Positions 61,101-64,000 of a DNA stretch of 64,000 bases are shown piece by piece. Within the stretch, counting starts at the first letter, position 1. Every line of letters starts with the position of its first letter. Location: contig NZ_DF968182.1 in assembly GCF_001192835.1 (NCBI RefSeq), positions 3,031,321-3,095,320 of the forward strand, read 5' to 3'. The notes beneath the pieces were generated by a model, which was not told the DNA's origin, ran no database searches, and saw only the letters and a program-made list of their open reading frames with translations. Both the position numbers and the translations under genes were made by a program. Source of the stretch: Lentimicrobium saccharophilum. GTDB lineage: Bacteria > Bacteroidota > Bacteroidia > Bacteroidales > Lentimicrobiaceae.

Positions 61101-64000
61101 TATGTATTCCGGTGGACTATTTCCAATGGAGTATGTGCTTCAAGTTCTGACCTCGTGACGATTACAATTGCTTCTCCTGCAACTGTTGATGCCGGAACGG
61201 ATCAAACTATATGCGAAGCTGGAACGGCAACGATGGCTGCAACTGCAAGTGGATATGTTTCATTGTTGTGGACGACTTCTGGTACTGGAACTTTCAACAG
61301 TGCTATTACAGAAGATCCTGTATATACACCAGGTCTCAGTGATATTGCAAACGGATCTGTGGTTCTGACGCTAACAGCCACTGCAACAACAGGCTGTCCG
61401 CAGGTCAGTGATCAGATGACCCTGACGATCAACCCGCAGGCCATTGTCAGCGCCGGCGATGATGCCACCATCTGTGAAAGCTCAAGCTACGCCCTGACCA
61501 CGGCCACGGCTACTGAATACACCAGCCTGCTCTGGACATCAAGCGGATCAGGTACGTTTGATGATGCTACCATCCTTGCTGCGACCTACACCCCGAGTGC
61601 TGCGGACATTACCGCCGGAAGCGTCACCCTGACGCTGACCGCCCAGTCAGCCGCCCCGTGCGTAGAGGCCAGTGATGATATGGTACTGACGATCAGCCTG
61701 CAGGCCACGGCCGATGCAGGAACCGATGCAACCATCTGCGAAGGATCATCTTACACACTGACAACTGCCTCAGCCACCAATGCTACTCTAGTCACCTGGA
61801 GCAGCAACGGTACGGGCTCGTTCGATGATGTAAGCCTGGTCAACGCCACCTATGCCCCAAGTGCAGCCGATATCCTGAACGGAACAGTAACACTCACACT
61901 CACCGTGACCAGTGCTACTGGATGTGTTGATGCCACTGACTTTATGGTATTAACCATCAACCCGCAGGCCATTGTCAGCGCCGGAACCGATGCTACCATC
62001 TGTGAAGGTTCAACCTACACCCTGACCGCGGCCACCGCTACCGATTACACCAGCCTGCTCTGGACTTCAAGCGGCACGGGCACATTTGACGATGCTACCA
62101 TCCTTGCTGCCACCTACACCCCGAGTGCTGCGGACATTGCCGCCGGAAGCGTCACCCTGACGCTGACCGCCCAGTCTGCTGCTCCGTGTGTTGAGGTCAG
62201 CGATGATATGGTATTAACGATCAGCCTGCAGGCCACGGCCGATGCAGGAACCGATGCAACCATCTGCGAAGGCTCTGCATACACATTATCAACAGCTTCA
62301 GCCACCAATGCTACCCTGGTTACCTGGAGCACCAATGGTACGGGCTCGTTCGATGATGTAAGCCTGGTCAACGCCACCTATACCCCAAGTGCAGCCGATA
62401 TCCTGAACGGAACAGTAACACTCACACTCACCGTGACCACAGCCGCTCCGTGTGCCGGAGACATCGATCAGATGACCCTGACTATCAACCCGCAGGCCAT
62501 AGTGAGTGCCGGCGATGATGCCACGATCTGTGAAAGCTCGACATACACCTTAAGCACCGCCACCGCTACCGATTACACCAGCCTGCTCTGGACTTCAAGC
62601 GGCATGGGCACATTTGACGATGCTACCATCCTTGCTGCCACCTACACCCCGAGTGCTGCGGACATTGCCGCCGGAAACGTCACCCTGACGCTGACCGCCC
62701 AGTCTGCCGCTCCGTGTGTTGAGGCCAGCGATGATATGGTACTGACGATCAGTCTGCAGGCTACCGCCGATGCCGGAGTTGACGCCACGATCTGCGAAGG
62801 AAGCAGTTATAGCATTGATGCAACAGTAACCAACGCCGTGAGCATCCTCTGGACAAGCAACGGAACAGGCACCTTCAGCAATGCAGGCATTGAAGATCCG
62901 ACCTACACGCCAAGTGCAGCCGATATCCTGAACGGAACAGTAACGCTGACACTCTCCGTGACCAGTGCTACAGGATGTGTTGATGCCACTGACTTTATGG
63001 TATTGACGATCAACCCGCAGGCCATTGTCAGCGCCGGCGATGATGCCACGATCTGTGAAAGTTCAACCTACACCCTGACCACAGCCACCGCTACCGATTA
63101 CACCAGCTTACTCTGGACCAGCAATGGCACCGGCACGTTCGACGATGCCACCCTCCTTGCTGCGACCTACACCCCGAGTGCTGCGGATATTGCCGCTGGA
63201 AGCGTCACCCTGACGCTGACCGCCCAGTCTGCTGCCCCATGTGTTGAGGCCAGCGATGATATGGTACTGACGATCAGCCTGCAGGCCACCGCCGATGCAG
63301 GAGTTGACGCCACCATCTGCGAAGGCTCAACCTATACACTGAGTACCGCTGTAGCCACGAATGCCGCTACCATCCTCTGGAGTACCAGCGGGACCGGCTC
63401 ATTCAGCAGCACCACAGTTCAGAACCCGGTTTACACACCAAGTCAGAATGACATCGACGATGGATCAGTAATCCTTACCATGACGGTCACTTCAGCCGCT
63501 CCGTGTGCCGGAGACATCGATCAGATGACCCTGACGATCAACCCGCAGGCCATAGTAAGTGCCGGCGATGATGCCACGATCTGTGAAAGCTCGACTTACA
63601 CATTGGCAAGCGCCACGGCTACCGATTACACCAGCCTGCTCTGGACATCAAGCGGCACAGGTACCTTTGACGATGCTACCATCCTTGCGGCTACCTACAC
63701 CCCGAGTGCTGTGGACATTGCCGCCGGAAGCGTCACCCTGACGCTGACCGCCCAGTCTGCCGCCCCGTGCGTATCTGCAACCGATGATATGGTATTGACG
63801 ATCAGCTTGCAGGCCACGGCCGATGCAGGTGTTGACGCCACGATCTGCGAAGGCAGCAGCTATAGCATTGATGCAACAGTAACCGATGCAGCCACCATCA
63901 CCTGGACATCAAGCGGAACAGGTTCATTCAGCAACGCCACCATTGAAGATCCGACCTACACACCAAGTGCAGCCGATATCCTGAACGGAACAGTAACACT
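37140..64000 (+). CDS. Giant secreted multidomain surface protein, 3' end beyond window
   Basis: One frame stays open from the ATG at 37140 to the right edge: at least 8,953 codons, with no in-frame stop found. I checked the frame at ten points across the 27 kb and it never shifts. The N-terminus carries a long signal peptide (hydrophobic ALTALSVLVIMLLSA, cleavage near LASAQA). After ~180 residues of Ig-like sequence come about 45 HYR-type modules (37800-49930), about 20 Calx-beta modules (50250-57640), about three cadherin-like modules (57640-58590) and about 20 PKD/Ig-like modules (58590 to the edge). Such proteins are surface adhesins, and in Bacteroidota they are usually exported by T9SS. 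The C-terminal sorting domain would be outside the window. No Shine-Dalgarno sequence is seen, as is usual in this phylum. Confidence 0.95.
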   Translation, partial: MAIKLHSVNRWKNYAAVDIRALTALSVLVIMLLSAKLASAQATISENGPTSVCAGESTTIDVVICAGAAPWTVVYTDGVSNYTVNNYNSNCDPDAGPVQGDPITVSPAVTTTYTLVSVTFGDPAVNVTPLSGSVTITVNPLPSSVSVLPSTRQCPGANFTISATATNGNTYELWNAANTSKIADLPYETSITANTNYTVRAISGSTPACTTAVSYTVLLENTPPSITCPGNQTLNPNPTTGCSAALPDYRSLATVSDNCTASGSITVTQSPSPGTTISNHNTVQQVTLTATDEAGNEASCNFDVTLIDNVNPTISCVGNQIVPAAAGCIYTHSGTAWNPAGADNCSVASVTYSANNGASPATGTNLNGVVFQPGTTTVTWTVTDVAGNTAQCSFTVSIQDSQNPTITFCPGNQTATTNNGLCSYTHSGTAWDVTATDNCTVGSIVYTLSGETTGTINSTLNGAVFNSGVTTVSVLVSDGASPANTASCSFTVTVTDDDAPSVTCPSNISVNTDASECTAEVTIPNIVFGDNCSSPSLAWSTTGVTLLSGTGQPGTQIFNTGETTVTLTVTDGASLTATCSFTVTVTDNEDPTVSCPANQSENNTPGSCSASVAIPTVVFDDNCSGSSLAWSTSGATTINGTGQPGVQTFNVGLTTVLLTVTDASLNTATCTFTVTVNDTENPTVTCPDNIAVSNTLNQCSAGVAIPTVVFGDNCSGSSLSWNTTGATILSGSGQPGTQTFNVGTTTVQLTVTDAASNTATCSFTVTVSDTQAPVISGCPANITRTAGSGSCSATVSWTEPTATDNCTPSGSLIWNKSHTPGSVFNVGSTTVTYTASDAAGNISAACSFTVTVNDLVKPVISGCPSNISAVTGPGATLCEAVVSWTEPTATDNCTPSGNLVWTKSHLPGSVFNVGTTAVTYTVTDGSGNVSNPCTFNVTVSDNTPPSALCQDVTLTLNSSGQATLTTAQVNNGSSDNCTADGSLILTLNKTTFNCSNIGSNTVTLTVRDAAGNTSTCTSIVTVEDNLAPAITPTATTVSGNRNTTSGYCYYIINGTEFDPAAVDNCSGATLSYSVSGATTISGTGSLAGKQLNVGANIISWSASDGSGNTTAEPLTFTITVADNQAPVIVGIGNQIRGTDSDACGYTVVGAEFDPTVNDNCSGNIILTWSVTGATVANGSTTLAGQLMLKGVNIITWTAGDGTNTSTSTFRLTVNDDDPPAITPISDIIVNISEGCSAVVSWTEPTVDDNCPGIIFSQVGGLTNGSNFPVGTTLIRYRAEDEAGNISLMSFNVIVNDLTPPTIICPEGSPFARNTDASYCFYTVQGLEFDPTTDDGCPVTATNSFDGTSTLQNKQLPAGTHNIEWTVTDGSSNTSSCTIVVVVTDNQNPTFTQPDPGPHAKNTDPGQCYYTIPDISFDVTNLQDNCNLIPPAYLITNDGDVVGSGTNTLAGVQLPKSAFPYIITWTVSDVNGGITTAAPVLINVSDNQHPQFVCYGNEIRTAPGSGCTYTVSGTEFDPTNLSDNCDDVVDLDLEYFVDGVSGGASTSLAGTVLSAGPHTIEWTITDLAGNTNICTFIVTIRDIIPPSFTSTIGDQTRNAPSGVCYYTAVGTEFDPAVTDNCPDPILVNNQNSGSSLEGFEFPVGITVVVWTLSDASGNSVTQQFEVEVLDVTPPTYTLTSNTTRDASTNSCNYTVSGTEFDPQLPDDNCTEENLFIRNDYNNYRSLNYAVFPVGTTVVTWTVRDFYGNTNTQTMNITVIDNTDPVINCPANDYVRVVDDGQNYYTVGTGEFTPVATDNCAVTSYVNSYNGLGSLNGVQLPVGAHTITWTAEDAAGNSTTCTFDVIVVSELYPPISCGGDQLFDAGSGCTYTVSGTGLDATSTSPAATITHNFAGAPLNTTLDNAEFPLGGTLVTWTASQTINGIPYSNTCSQYIWVEDNQAPSIVAPPDINTTTNSGCWATGVNLGTPVTSDNCEGSIIIWNNIDSYYGYWGFPIGSTPVTWYAEDQYGNVASDTQIVTVTDDDAPALSCPGSLCRQQDFGQTYYTVRDHEFDPYAIFECSYPITITYSFNGGAPVTGTTLAGVQVPNTVTTITWTVTDNAGNSSSCTINLDIRTADPPPVTCRGNQYRNTDEDECSYTVVGTEFDVSSTQSSPTVTLTHNIQTGDPGTLPYAISSTTLAGAVFPGDVATTVIWTATESANVNTCCEFVVTVEDNQDPDVTWPANVTVNVNAGSCQATGVVVGTPTLSDNCTASGSISATRSPSGTTFNIGTTNVYWTVHDQNGNYIYHTQTVTVADNIPPTIACPATIYYRQFDNLEVSYYTVIGDEFEPTPSDNCQLQSYLNNRNNSSTLNGTQLGIGNHDITWTATDLSSNTATCTVNITVVDSFDPLLGCPENATFSAGPANCDYIIGNDDLNPTWENLSIIPGRTLTHNIQTSNPGVRPYAPSNTTLNGAIFSTGTTTVTWTASQEIGGNTYNETCVYTVTVIDTEAPVMNLPFPDVTYNVDPGTCISTQIPDSPTAADNCTLPGDIIIANDLGLVMPFDVGPNNVRWTFTDASGNTSVHTQVVTVVDNEGPVIQNCPASDVTAEAQGEDCTAIATWPSLIATDACSGVASFISTHSPGQLFPVGTTEVTYTATDNSGNISTCIFNVVITDTPPTISCVSDKTRSTNAGTCAYIGLGNELDPTAFDDNCSTPNITWSFTHPETLELISGSNTLSGVSIPRGSNNGPGTGQIPITWTATDGNGNAASCSFTLTIEDHEAPVITVPGNQTRSTDLHQNYYTVQGNEFDDVVAVDNCGIVTKLVNTLNLPTLSGYQFPLGENVVTWVAEDDSDNESSANFYVYVIDTEPPRVTNLPENITVPVVNGCSAAVNYTPPVIVDNVSTNLTLIYTPDYAVPGYVFPVGVTPVTISTVDEAGNAFSYTFDVTVLDEIAPTLVCPVGTGTGLNEFVRNTDEGEPYYSVSNTEFDPTDYGDNCNYTLSNDWDNTTSLQGEQFEIGTHNVNWTVTDASGNITSCTIIIIIEDDENPVITNCPAATVDKNSDPGECFYTVPGSEYDPYGFDDNDDVWKLTYQINSGTEVGSDLLTTLAGVQLPVGTNEVIWRLYDMSGNVNATCVTIFTISDPEPPVVVTVGTQTRSTDPGENYYTSNIIADADWDPVITDNCEVQLVTYTIDGGAPVGIDPNTSIMGVQFGIGTHTVVWSATDIHGNGPTTGSYQVIITDEEAPTAVCNPLTIDLDATGNYTLDEDDIAAIGAGSTDPSGPVTLSVSPSVFDCADVGTNTVTLTVTDGSGNTATCDAVVTVQDVTPPTAVCTSATLTLDALGQAVLNPASLNAGSSDACGISGYSASQTDFDCSDAGTQTITLTVTDNNGNTSTCDASVTVVDNTPPNAVCNPITVALDASGNWVLDQDNLNDLSSGSADNCATSLTTTVTPDTFDCSDIGGNTVTLRVTDPGGQFDECTTTITVVDNLPPVARCKDITVNLDAAGNASITAVDVDNGSTDNCDATPALSIDISSFTCANLGPNTVTLTITDDYGNNSTCTSTVTVVDAVNPVVTCPVENQIVSTDTDVCTYTHSGTGWDATATDGCATIASLSYTLTGVTTGSGSSLAGVTFNRGVTTITWTATDGSGNTGNCFFTVTVNDTQDPVAVCQDVTIQLDAAGGAGITATDVNNGSSDNCGIQSLAVSPDTFDCDDLGANAVTLTVTDLSGNVSTCEATVTVEDNIDPVAACTPITISLESNGSYTLSAANINALSVGSSDNCSIVSRVVSPDSFDCGDIGSNTVVLTVADAAGNTSTCTTTVTVEDDTDPNAVCQDITIQLNASGAATITANDIDDGSTDACGIASLAASQTSFDCGDLGDNTVTLTITDNNGNVSTCNATVTVQDQIAPSFGVTCPGNQSVTTDNGVCTYTHSGTLWNPTATDNCTVSSLTYSANNGASPATGTTLNNVVFQNGATTVTWTATDQSGNSQTCVFTVTVTDDEDPNAICQAYTAALQRNGEAEVTPANIDNLSNDNCGIVLYEISKTGTAGTWASSVTYDCLEIGTPTAYLRVTDAAGNTATCSNTITVVDQQAPTLDDLDDRNEVTDNGVCTYTHSDIDWDPTDNCDNNPTITYSADNGASPATGTSLDGVVFQQGTTTVTWTVADHATVPNTGTVTFDVVVTDNQNPVVNCPSNITQNVANAGDLNAVVSGIPNSTYSDNCAVTELTYALSGATTAAHQVSGINQLNSATFNVGTTTVTYIAYDAADNSHTCSFTVTVNALPSGAITVSGGPVETYENQAQGPDSFTVVLPAAPTGDVCIIATSSDNTETIVDTDNTRPGAATTKTICFDETNWDVPQTIYVFGVDDLVDDDDIVYTIELIIDQANTDLLSGYYNANPDDVAGTNIDNDVAGITVTPIDTETTETLQTGSFSVVLDTEPTATVTITLSSDDLTEGDVTSATTLTFTPANWNVAQIVTVTGIDEFIVDGDVEYDIVTSAASSADPKYNNMAVDDVTLTNIDNDVAGFIVTPTSLTVSENETTATFTIRLTSKPATDTENFVVVVNVASNNTAEGTVDISQLTFDHDDWDLPQTITVTGVDDIVVDGTIAFTIVNTVDEDLTTDPNYDPLDPDDVSVNNTDNDAATVAINDVTVTEGSTVPGTTAVNFTLTHSGAQVMGGYGVTWFTQNTGTAKAPSDFSGTGGTITFTEAEAVNGGTKILTVLVNQDIMVEPNETFPVRLSGITGATGKDITISDNTGTGNITNDDSSVLSISDVSITEGNSGTSLMTFTVTLSNAVELGVTVDYATSDGTATDADNDYEPASGTLTFVGTQGETQTFSVTINGDLKVELDETFTAILSNVLVAGVANPNVTISDGTGIGTIENDDAATLVITGFTVNENAGTASYTVTLSGAVQTPFTVDFATSDITALAGSDYETVNSTLTFGGANPLVQTISVPITDDIFDEPTETLRGTISNLSSGGQDVTITTATATGTINDNDNASLAINNVTVDESAGTATFTVTLTGNTQDAISVNFATANNTALSTSDFSSNSGTVTFAAGSTNGATQTITIDITSDAICEPTETYFINLSGLVTTGNATIADNQGLGTITDDDTATLAISGFTITETEGTQTANFVVTMTAEAQENVVLSFGTANVTATSGSDYTAQTGTVVTLAGGSTTVNVPVSVLGDLIAEPTETLTGTIAITTVNGQQITIATPTATSTINDNDIITIDLAGFTVTETEATQVRNFRASMNTTAQEDIILEFSTADGTALDGSDYSSRTAISVTIPAGTLFTDIPVDILGDNILEPTESFTGTITLTEDNGQQATVGALTGTATGTIEDNDAASIAIADVSVDEDAGTATFTVTLTGNIQDAFSVDFATSDNTALAGSDYGTATGTLNFSAGSVSGATRTFTVNITNDTYTEPTETYNVTLSNITGGLVTISDGTAVGTIVDNDAVTFAIDDVTVAEDVAGGVAVFTVTMSGDNLQDALTMSFATSDGSSLYPATPAEEPSDYLEAFGTLTFEAGSLSGTTKTITVTIMNNAIAEPVSEYYEVTLSNISTTGTASFTDAVGLGEITDDDPLNTINLTGFTESELDANTTYNFVATLDYIAQEPVVISFTTTQGTALHGSDITQQTTVEYTIPPLTRSINIPVVVVGDLVSEPTEAFTGTIALVNANSQQISIGATPTATGTINDNDLATLTITGFTVNEADGTGSFTVASDRVIQNAISVDFATSNGTALTGSDYTAFSTTLNFGNGASLSQTVPITILEDLIVEPTETLTGTLSNLDANSQDVILNGGGATTTATSNIEDNDAATLSINNVTNTEPDNGETLEYVFIITHSGRATDGPYTVTYQTADLLAAGGSDYTTATGTLTFNGTIGEIKTLSIIVNGDLVVEPTETFTVDLGEDNFGGRNITFTDNSGLGTILNDDATSVSVVASDPAAAEPANNGQYTVSMGLTSSTDTEISYTISGDATADIDYTALSGTVTIPAGSTSATISVPVIDDNILEDDETVTITLSAITSGNSGISIGAPSFATVTISDDDAATVSISATDASAAEPDNDGEFTITMSNAADVATVITYSVSGTATPGSDYTTLTGTAVIPAGSTSVTIPVEVIDNLIMESSETVIVTLISISSGDANTSIDTNNDEATVTIADNDVATVSITASDATAAEPSNDGEFTVTMTQASDTDTEISYTIGGTATADSDYNTLSGTVTIPAGSTTATIDVEVNDDAILESTETVIVTLAAITSGNPNISVGSPDAASVNITDNDAASLSIADVTINEADGTATFTVTLNGAVQGGVGIDYATANNTAIAGSDYTGTSGILTFAGTNGETETFTVNIIDNSIVEITETFYVNLSNISNALVTYDAQAIGTITDDDAATLSINSVSEDEGNSGTTAFTFTVSLSAASDAAITVNYATANGTATTGDSDYSTATGTLTFAAGDTEETITVLVNGDTRIEDDETFIVVLSNLVNNGRAVSLGSSSGTGTILNDDNATIAINDVSIAEGNAGTSNLTFTVTLSSVVGGTVTVDYASANNTATIADGDYISVAGTLVFTAGQTSRTIIVPINGDTKVEANETFYMNLSNLSNGGYAVTLADDQGVGTITNDDAASITINDVTVSEGNSGTTSFTFTVSMSAASDAAVTVDYATADGSATAADSDYSTATGTLTFAAGETSKTITVSVNGDTKVEANETFTVELSGLDNNGRNVSVTDASGLGTITNDDSATLSIGDVTLAEGNSGTTSFDFTVTLTAASDAAVTVDYATADGTATIADSDYGTATGTLTFIAGETSKTISVLINGDTKVEADETFTVELSNLVTNGRNITLADGSGQGTITNDDNAPVLEDITKSGTEDQTITFTESDFTNAFNDADGDDLVTVEVVSLPANGDLYLNSVLVTPGQLIPLADLDLLTFVPDGNWFGTTTFDYNATDGTNWAVEDAQVIITINSSNDAPVAVNDEVTTPEDTPVAGTVLTNDSDPDGDQLTVTQFVIGSTTYLAGVTATIPGVGTLVINSNGSFQFVPVLNYNGSVPAATYTITDGNGGFDTADLLITVTAVNDPPVLVDDAYTLCSSTTSSGNILTNGDADPDGTALTVNTVPVTDALHGTFTIESDGDYTYDPDNGYNGTDFVVVEICDSGVPGIECANSTITFTVNQAVTAAAGADQSLCDVTTATLAGNDPSPGTGLWTLISGPNVPAITTPSAYNSTVTGMIPGTYVLRWTISNGVCASSSDDVSLINYDSPTIASAGSDQEVCGLEATLAGNTATSGTGTWTQTDGPVGGTATFSSANSPTSTATVDEYGTYEFTWTITNGTCPSSSDVVNVTYTATPSTATAGADQDICGSLVSAALGGNTPVTGTGEWSIVSGGTGTFDDDTDPDAIFTADAYGTYVLRWTISNGVCTPSTADVTVNYYETPTTATVGSTQNHCATLTSTGLGGNTPLVGTGAWSITSGGTGTFTAPTSGNSNFVANAYGTYVLTWTISNGTCTPSAASITVNFYETPTPATVGADQSLCGTLTSGALGGNTPTAGTGAWSIVSGGTGSFSNSASGSSTFTADTYGTYELRWTISNGTCTPSTADITVIFYETAPAAAAGADQSLCDVTTATLEGNDPSPGTGLWTLISGPNVPAITTPSAYNSTVTGMIPGTYVLRWTISNGVCASTSDDVSLINYDSPTTASAGSDQEVCGLEATLAGNTATSGTGTWTQTDGPIGGNATFSSANSPTSTATVDEYGTYEFTWTITNGTCPSSSDVVNITYTAAPSTATTGADQDICGSLVSAALGGNTPVTGTGAWSIVSGGTGTFDDDTDPDAVFTADAYGTYVLRWTISNGVCTPSAADVTVNYYQNISADAGDDQTLCAATSTVLIGNTPSSGSSGWSFISGPNTPVILPTSGSMALVSGMIASTTPYVFRYTITNGTCTSTDDVTVTNYNSPTPAFAGNDQTICSTTPATATMDANTPVYGTGEWTQESGAAATITTPSSPSTTITGLNTGTYVFRWTISNGVCASSSDLVTITIASPATVDAGTDQTICEAGTATMAATASGYVSLLWTTSGTGTFNSAITEDPVYTPGLSDIANGSVVLTLTATATTGCPQVSDQMTLTINPQAIVSAGDDATICESSSYALTTATATEYTSLLWTSSGSGTFDDATILAATYTPSAADITAGSVTLTLTAQSAAPCVEASDDMVLTISLQATADAGTDATICEGSSYTLTTASATNATLVTWSSNGTGSFDDVSLVNATYAPSAADILNGTVTLTLTVTSATGCVDATDFMVLTINPQAIVSAGTDATICEGSTYTLTAATATDYTSLLWTSSGTGTFDDATILAATYTPSAADIAAGSVTLTLTAQSAAPCVEVSDDMVLTISLQATADAGTDATICEGSAYTLSTASATNATLVTWSTNGTGSFDDVSLVNATYTPSAADILNGTVTLTLTVTTAAPCAGDIDQMTLTINPQAIVSAGDDATICESSTYTLSTATATDYTSLLWTSSGMGTFDDATILAATYTPSAADIAAGNVTLTLTAQSAAPCVEASDDMVLTISLQATADAGVDATICEGSSYSIDATVTNAVSILWTSNGTGTFSNAGIEDPTYTPSAADILNGTVTLTLSVTSATGCVDATDFMVLTINPQAIVSAGDDATICESSTYTLTTATATDYTSLLWTSNGTGTFDDATLLAATYTPSAADIAAGSVTLTLTAQSAAPCVEASDDMVLTISLQATADAGVDATICEGSTYTLSTAVATNAATILWSTSGTGSFSSTTVQNPVYTPSQNDIDDGSVILTMTVTSAAPCAGDIDQMTLTINPQAIVSAGDDATICESSTYTLASATATDYTSLLWTSSGTGTFDDATILAATYTPSAVDIAAGSVTLTLTAQSAAPCVSATDDMVLTISLQATADAGVDATICEGSSYSIDATVTDAATITWTSSGTGSFSNATIEDPTYTPSAADILNGTVT
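37800..49930 (+). repeat. About 45 tandem HYR-like modules
   Basis: Each module of ~80-100 residues starts with a phrase such as (A/N/P)P-x-(I/V)-x-C-P-x-N, has a central DNC or equivalent, then G-x-x-x-(V/I)-x-W-x-(A/V)-x-D-x-x-G-N, and ends C-x-F-x-V-x-V-x-D. Starts are near 37800, 38068, 38340, 38634, 38904, 39180 and so on to 49645. The paired cysteines (DNC and the C before F-T-V) could form one disulfide per module. Modules near 46815-48810 form a subfamily beginning AVC with TLDA-type strands. Confidence 0.85.
50250..57640 (+). repeat. About 20 tandem Calx-beta modules
   Basis: The period is ~345 bp. Each module opens with N-D-D-x-A-(T/S)-x-x-I-x-(D/G)-(V/F)-x-(V/I)-x-E and contains VDYATxDGTA, SDYxxxxGTLTF and a final V-E-x-x-E-T-F-x-V-x-L-S. 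Module joints (GTI-x-(N/D)-(D/N)-D) fall near 51000, 51375, 51735, 52075 and so on. Calx-beta domains bind Ca2+ at their ends, so the region may stiffen in calcium. Confidence 0.85.
57640..58590 (+). repeat. Cadherin-like linker modules
   Basis: Three modules with NAPVLEDI ... TEDQTITFTESDF, NDAPVAVNDEVTTPEDTPVA ... DSDPDGDQLTV and NDPPVLVDDAYT ... DADPDGTALTV. These are cadherin/VCBS-type Ig-like folds with predicted Ca2+ sites (DxDGD). They form the boundary between the Calx-beta and PKD-like parts. Confidence 0.75.
58594..60648 (+). repeat. 1,293-bp intragenic duplication
   Basis: The segment 58594-59355 recurs at 59887-60648 with an exact offset of 1,293 bp (431 codons). Each copy has three PKD-like modules (DQSLCDVTT, DQEVCGLEA, DQDICGSL) and the copies are near-identical at DNA level. 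The frame is kept. Two related modules lie between the copies. Confidence 0.85.
61443..64000 (+). repeat. 528-bp higher-order tandem repeat
   Basis: The string around AT(T/A)GT(C/G)AGYGCCGG starts at 61443, 61971, 62499, 63024 and 63552, giving periods of 528, 528, 525 and 528 bp. Each unit codes for two ~88-residue modules, one with SLLWTSSGxGTFDDATILAA and one with DAGxDATICEGSxY. The units are very similar at DNA level and continue past the window edge. Confidence 0.9.

Noticed and set aside
37651..63741. Numerous plus- and minus-strand frames within the giant gene
   Set aside because: None is in the frame of the giant gene; they are shadows of its repetitive Thr/Val/Asp-rich coding sequence.

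Overview
The window comes from a Bacteroidota chromosome, probably a Bacteroidales or Marinilabiliales-type anaerobe. The evidence is the gliding/type IX secretion genes gldE-gldD, a GH109 enzyme of the Gfo/Idh/MocA fold, a YwqK/MORN-type repeat protein, lipoproteins with a Bacteroidota-style lipobox, butyrate kinase, weak or absent Shine-Dalgarno sites, and a giant HYR/Calx-beta/PKD-like surface protein.

Layout. 1-8.7 kb: 3' part of nadA, a MORN-repeat secreted protein, a 1.4 kb gene-free stretch with 174-bp tandem repeats, a secreted SagB-like nitroreductase, a small HD-domain (MESH1/SpoT-like) hydrolase, and an outer-surface pair (beta-barrel protein plus TIG/Kelch lipoprotein). That pair is bracketed by ~105-bp direct repeats, the second of which carries the truncated start of the HD gene. 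9.0-26.6 kb: a complete type I CRISPR-Cas island on the minus strand. It has 96 repeats of 31 bp (9015-15429) with the leader next to cas2. Reading along transcription, the genes are cas6, a WYL regulator, a HIRAN protein, a second Cas6-like gene, cas5, cas3 (HD plus helicase), cas8, cas7, an acidic Cys-rich protein, cas4, cas1 and cas2. The effector proteins look most like the I-B-related 'PGING' variant (Csp1/Csp2/Cas5p). That assignment is from memory of the families, not from a search. 27.0-35.7 kb: a GH109-like oxidoreductase-fold protein, gldD, gldE, an AAA/DUF4143 ATPase between copies of a hairpin repeat, butyrate kinase, a free-methionine-sulfoxide-reductase-type GAF protein, and a CorA-like transporter. 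35.7-37.1 kb is gene-free but ends in a perfect 16-bp-stem hairpin. From 37140 to the right edge a single open frame (at least 8,953 codons) encodes a giant secreted modular protein.

How the parts work together. In the CRISPR island, Cas1-Cas2-Cas4 would add spacers at the 15.4 kb end and a Cas6 would cut the minus-strand transcript, leaving an AUUGAAAC 5' handle. Cas5-Cas7-Cas8 would form the surveillance complex that recruits Cas3. WYL, HIRAN and the acidic Cys-rich protein are unexplained accessories inside the same run of genes. GldD/GldE belong to the gliding/T9SS apparatus, and the giant protein is a plausible T9SS-exported adhesin, although its C-terminal sorting domain lies outside the window.

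Most unusual points: two divergent Cas6 genes in one operon; the unrecognised acidic Cys-rich protein and the HIRAN protein inside the cas operon; near-duplicate and overlapping spacers that record repeated sampling of related targets; the giant ORF with recent 528-bp and 1,293-bp internal duplications; a dispersed hairpin repeat family at gene 3' ends; and an orphan terminator-like hairpin ending a gene-free region.
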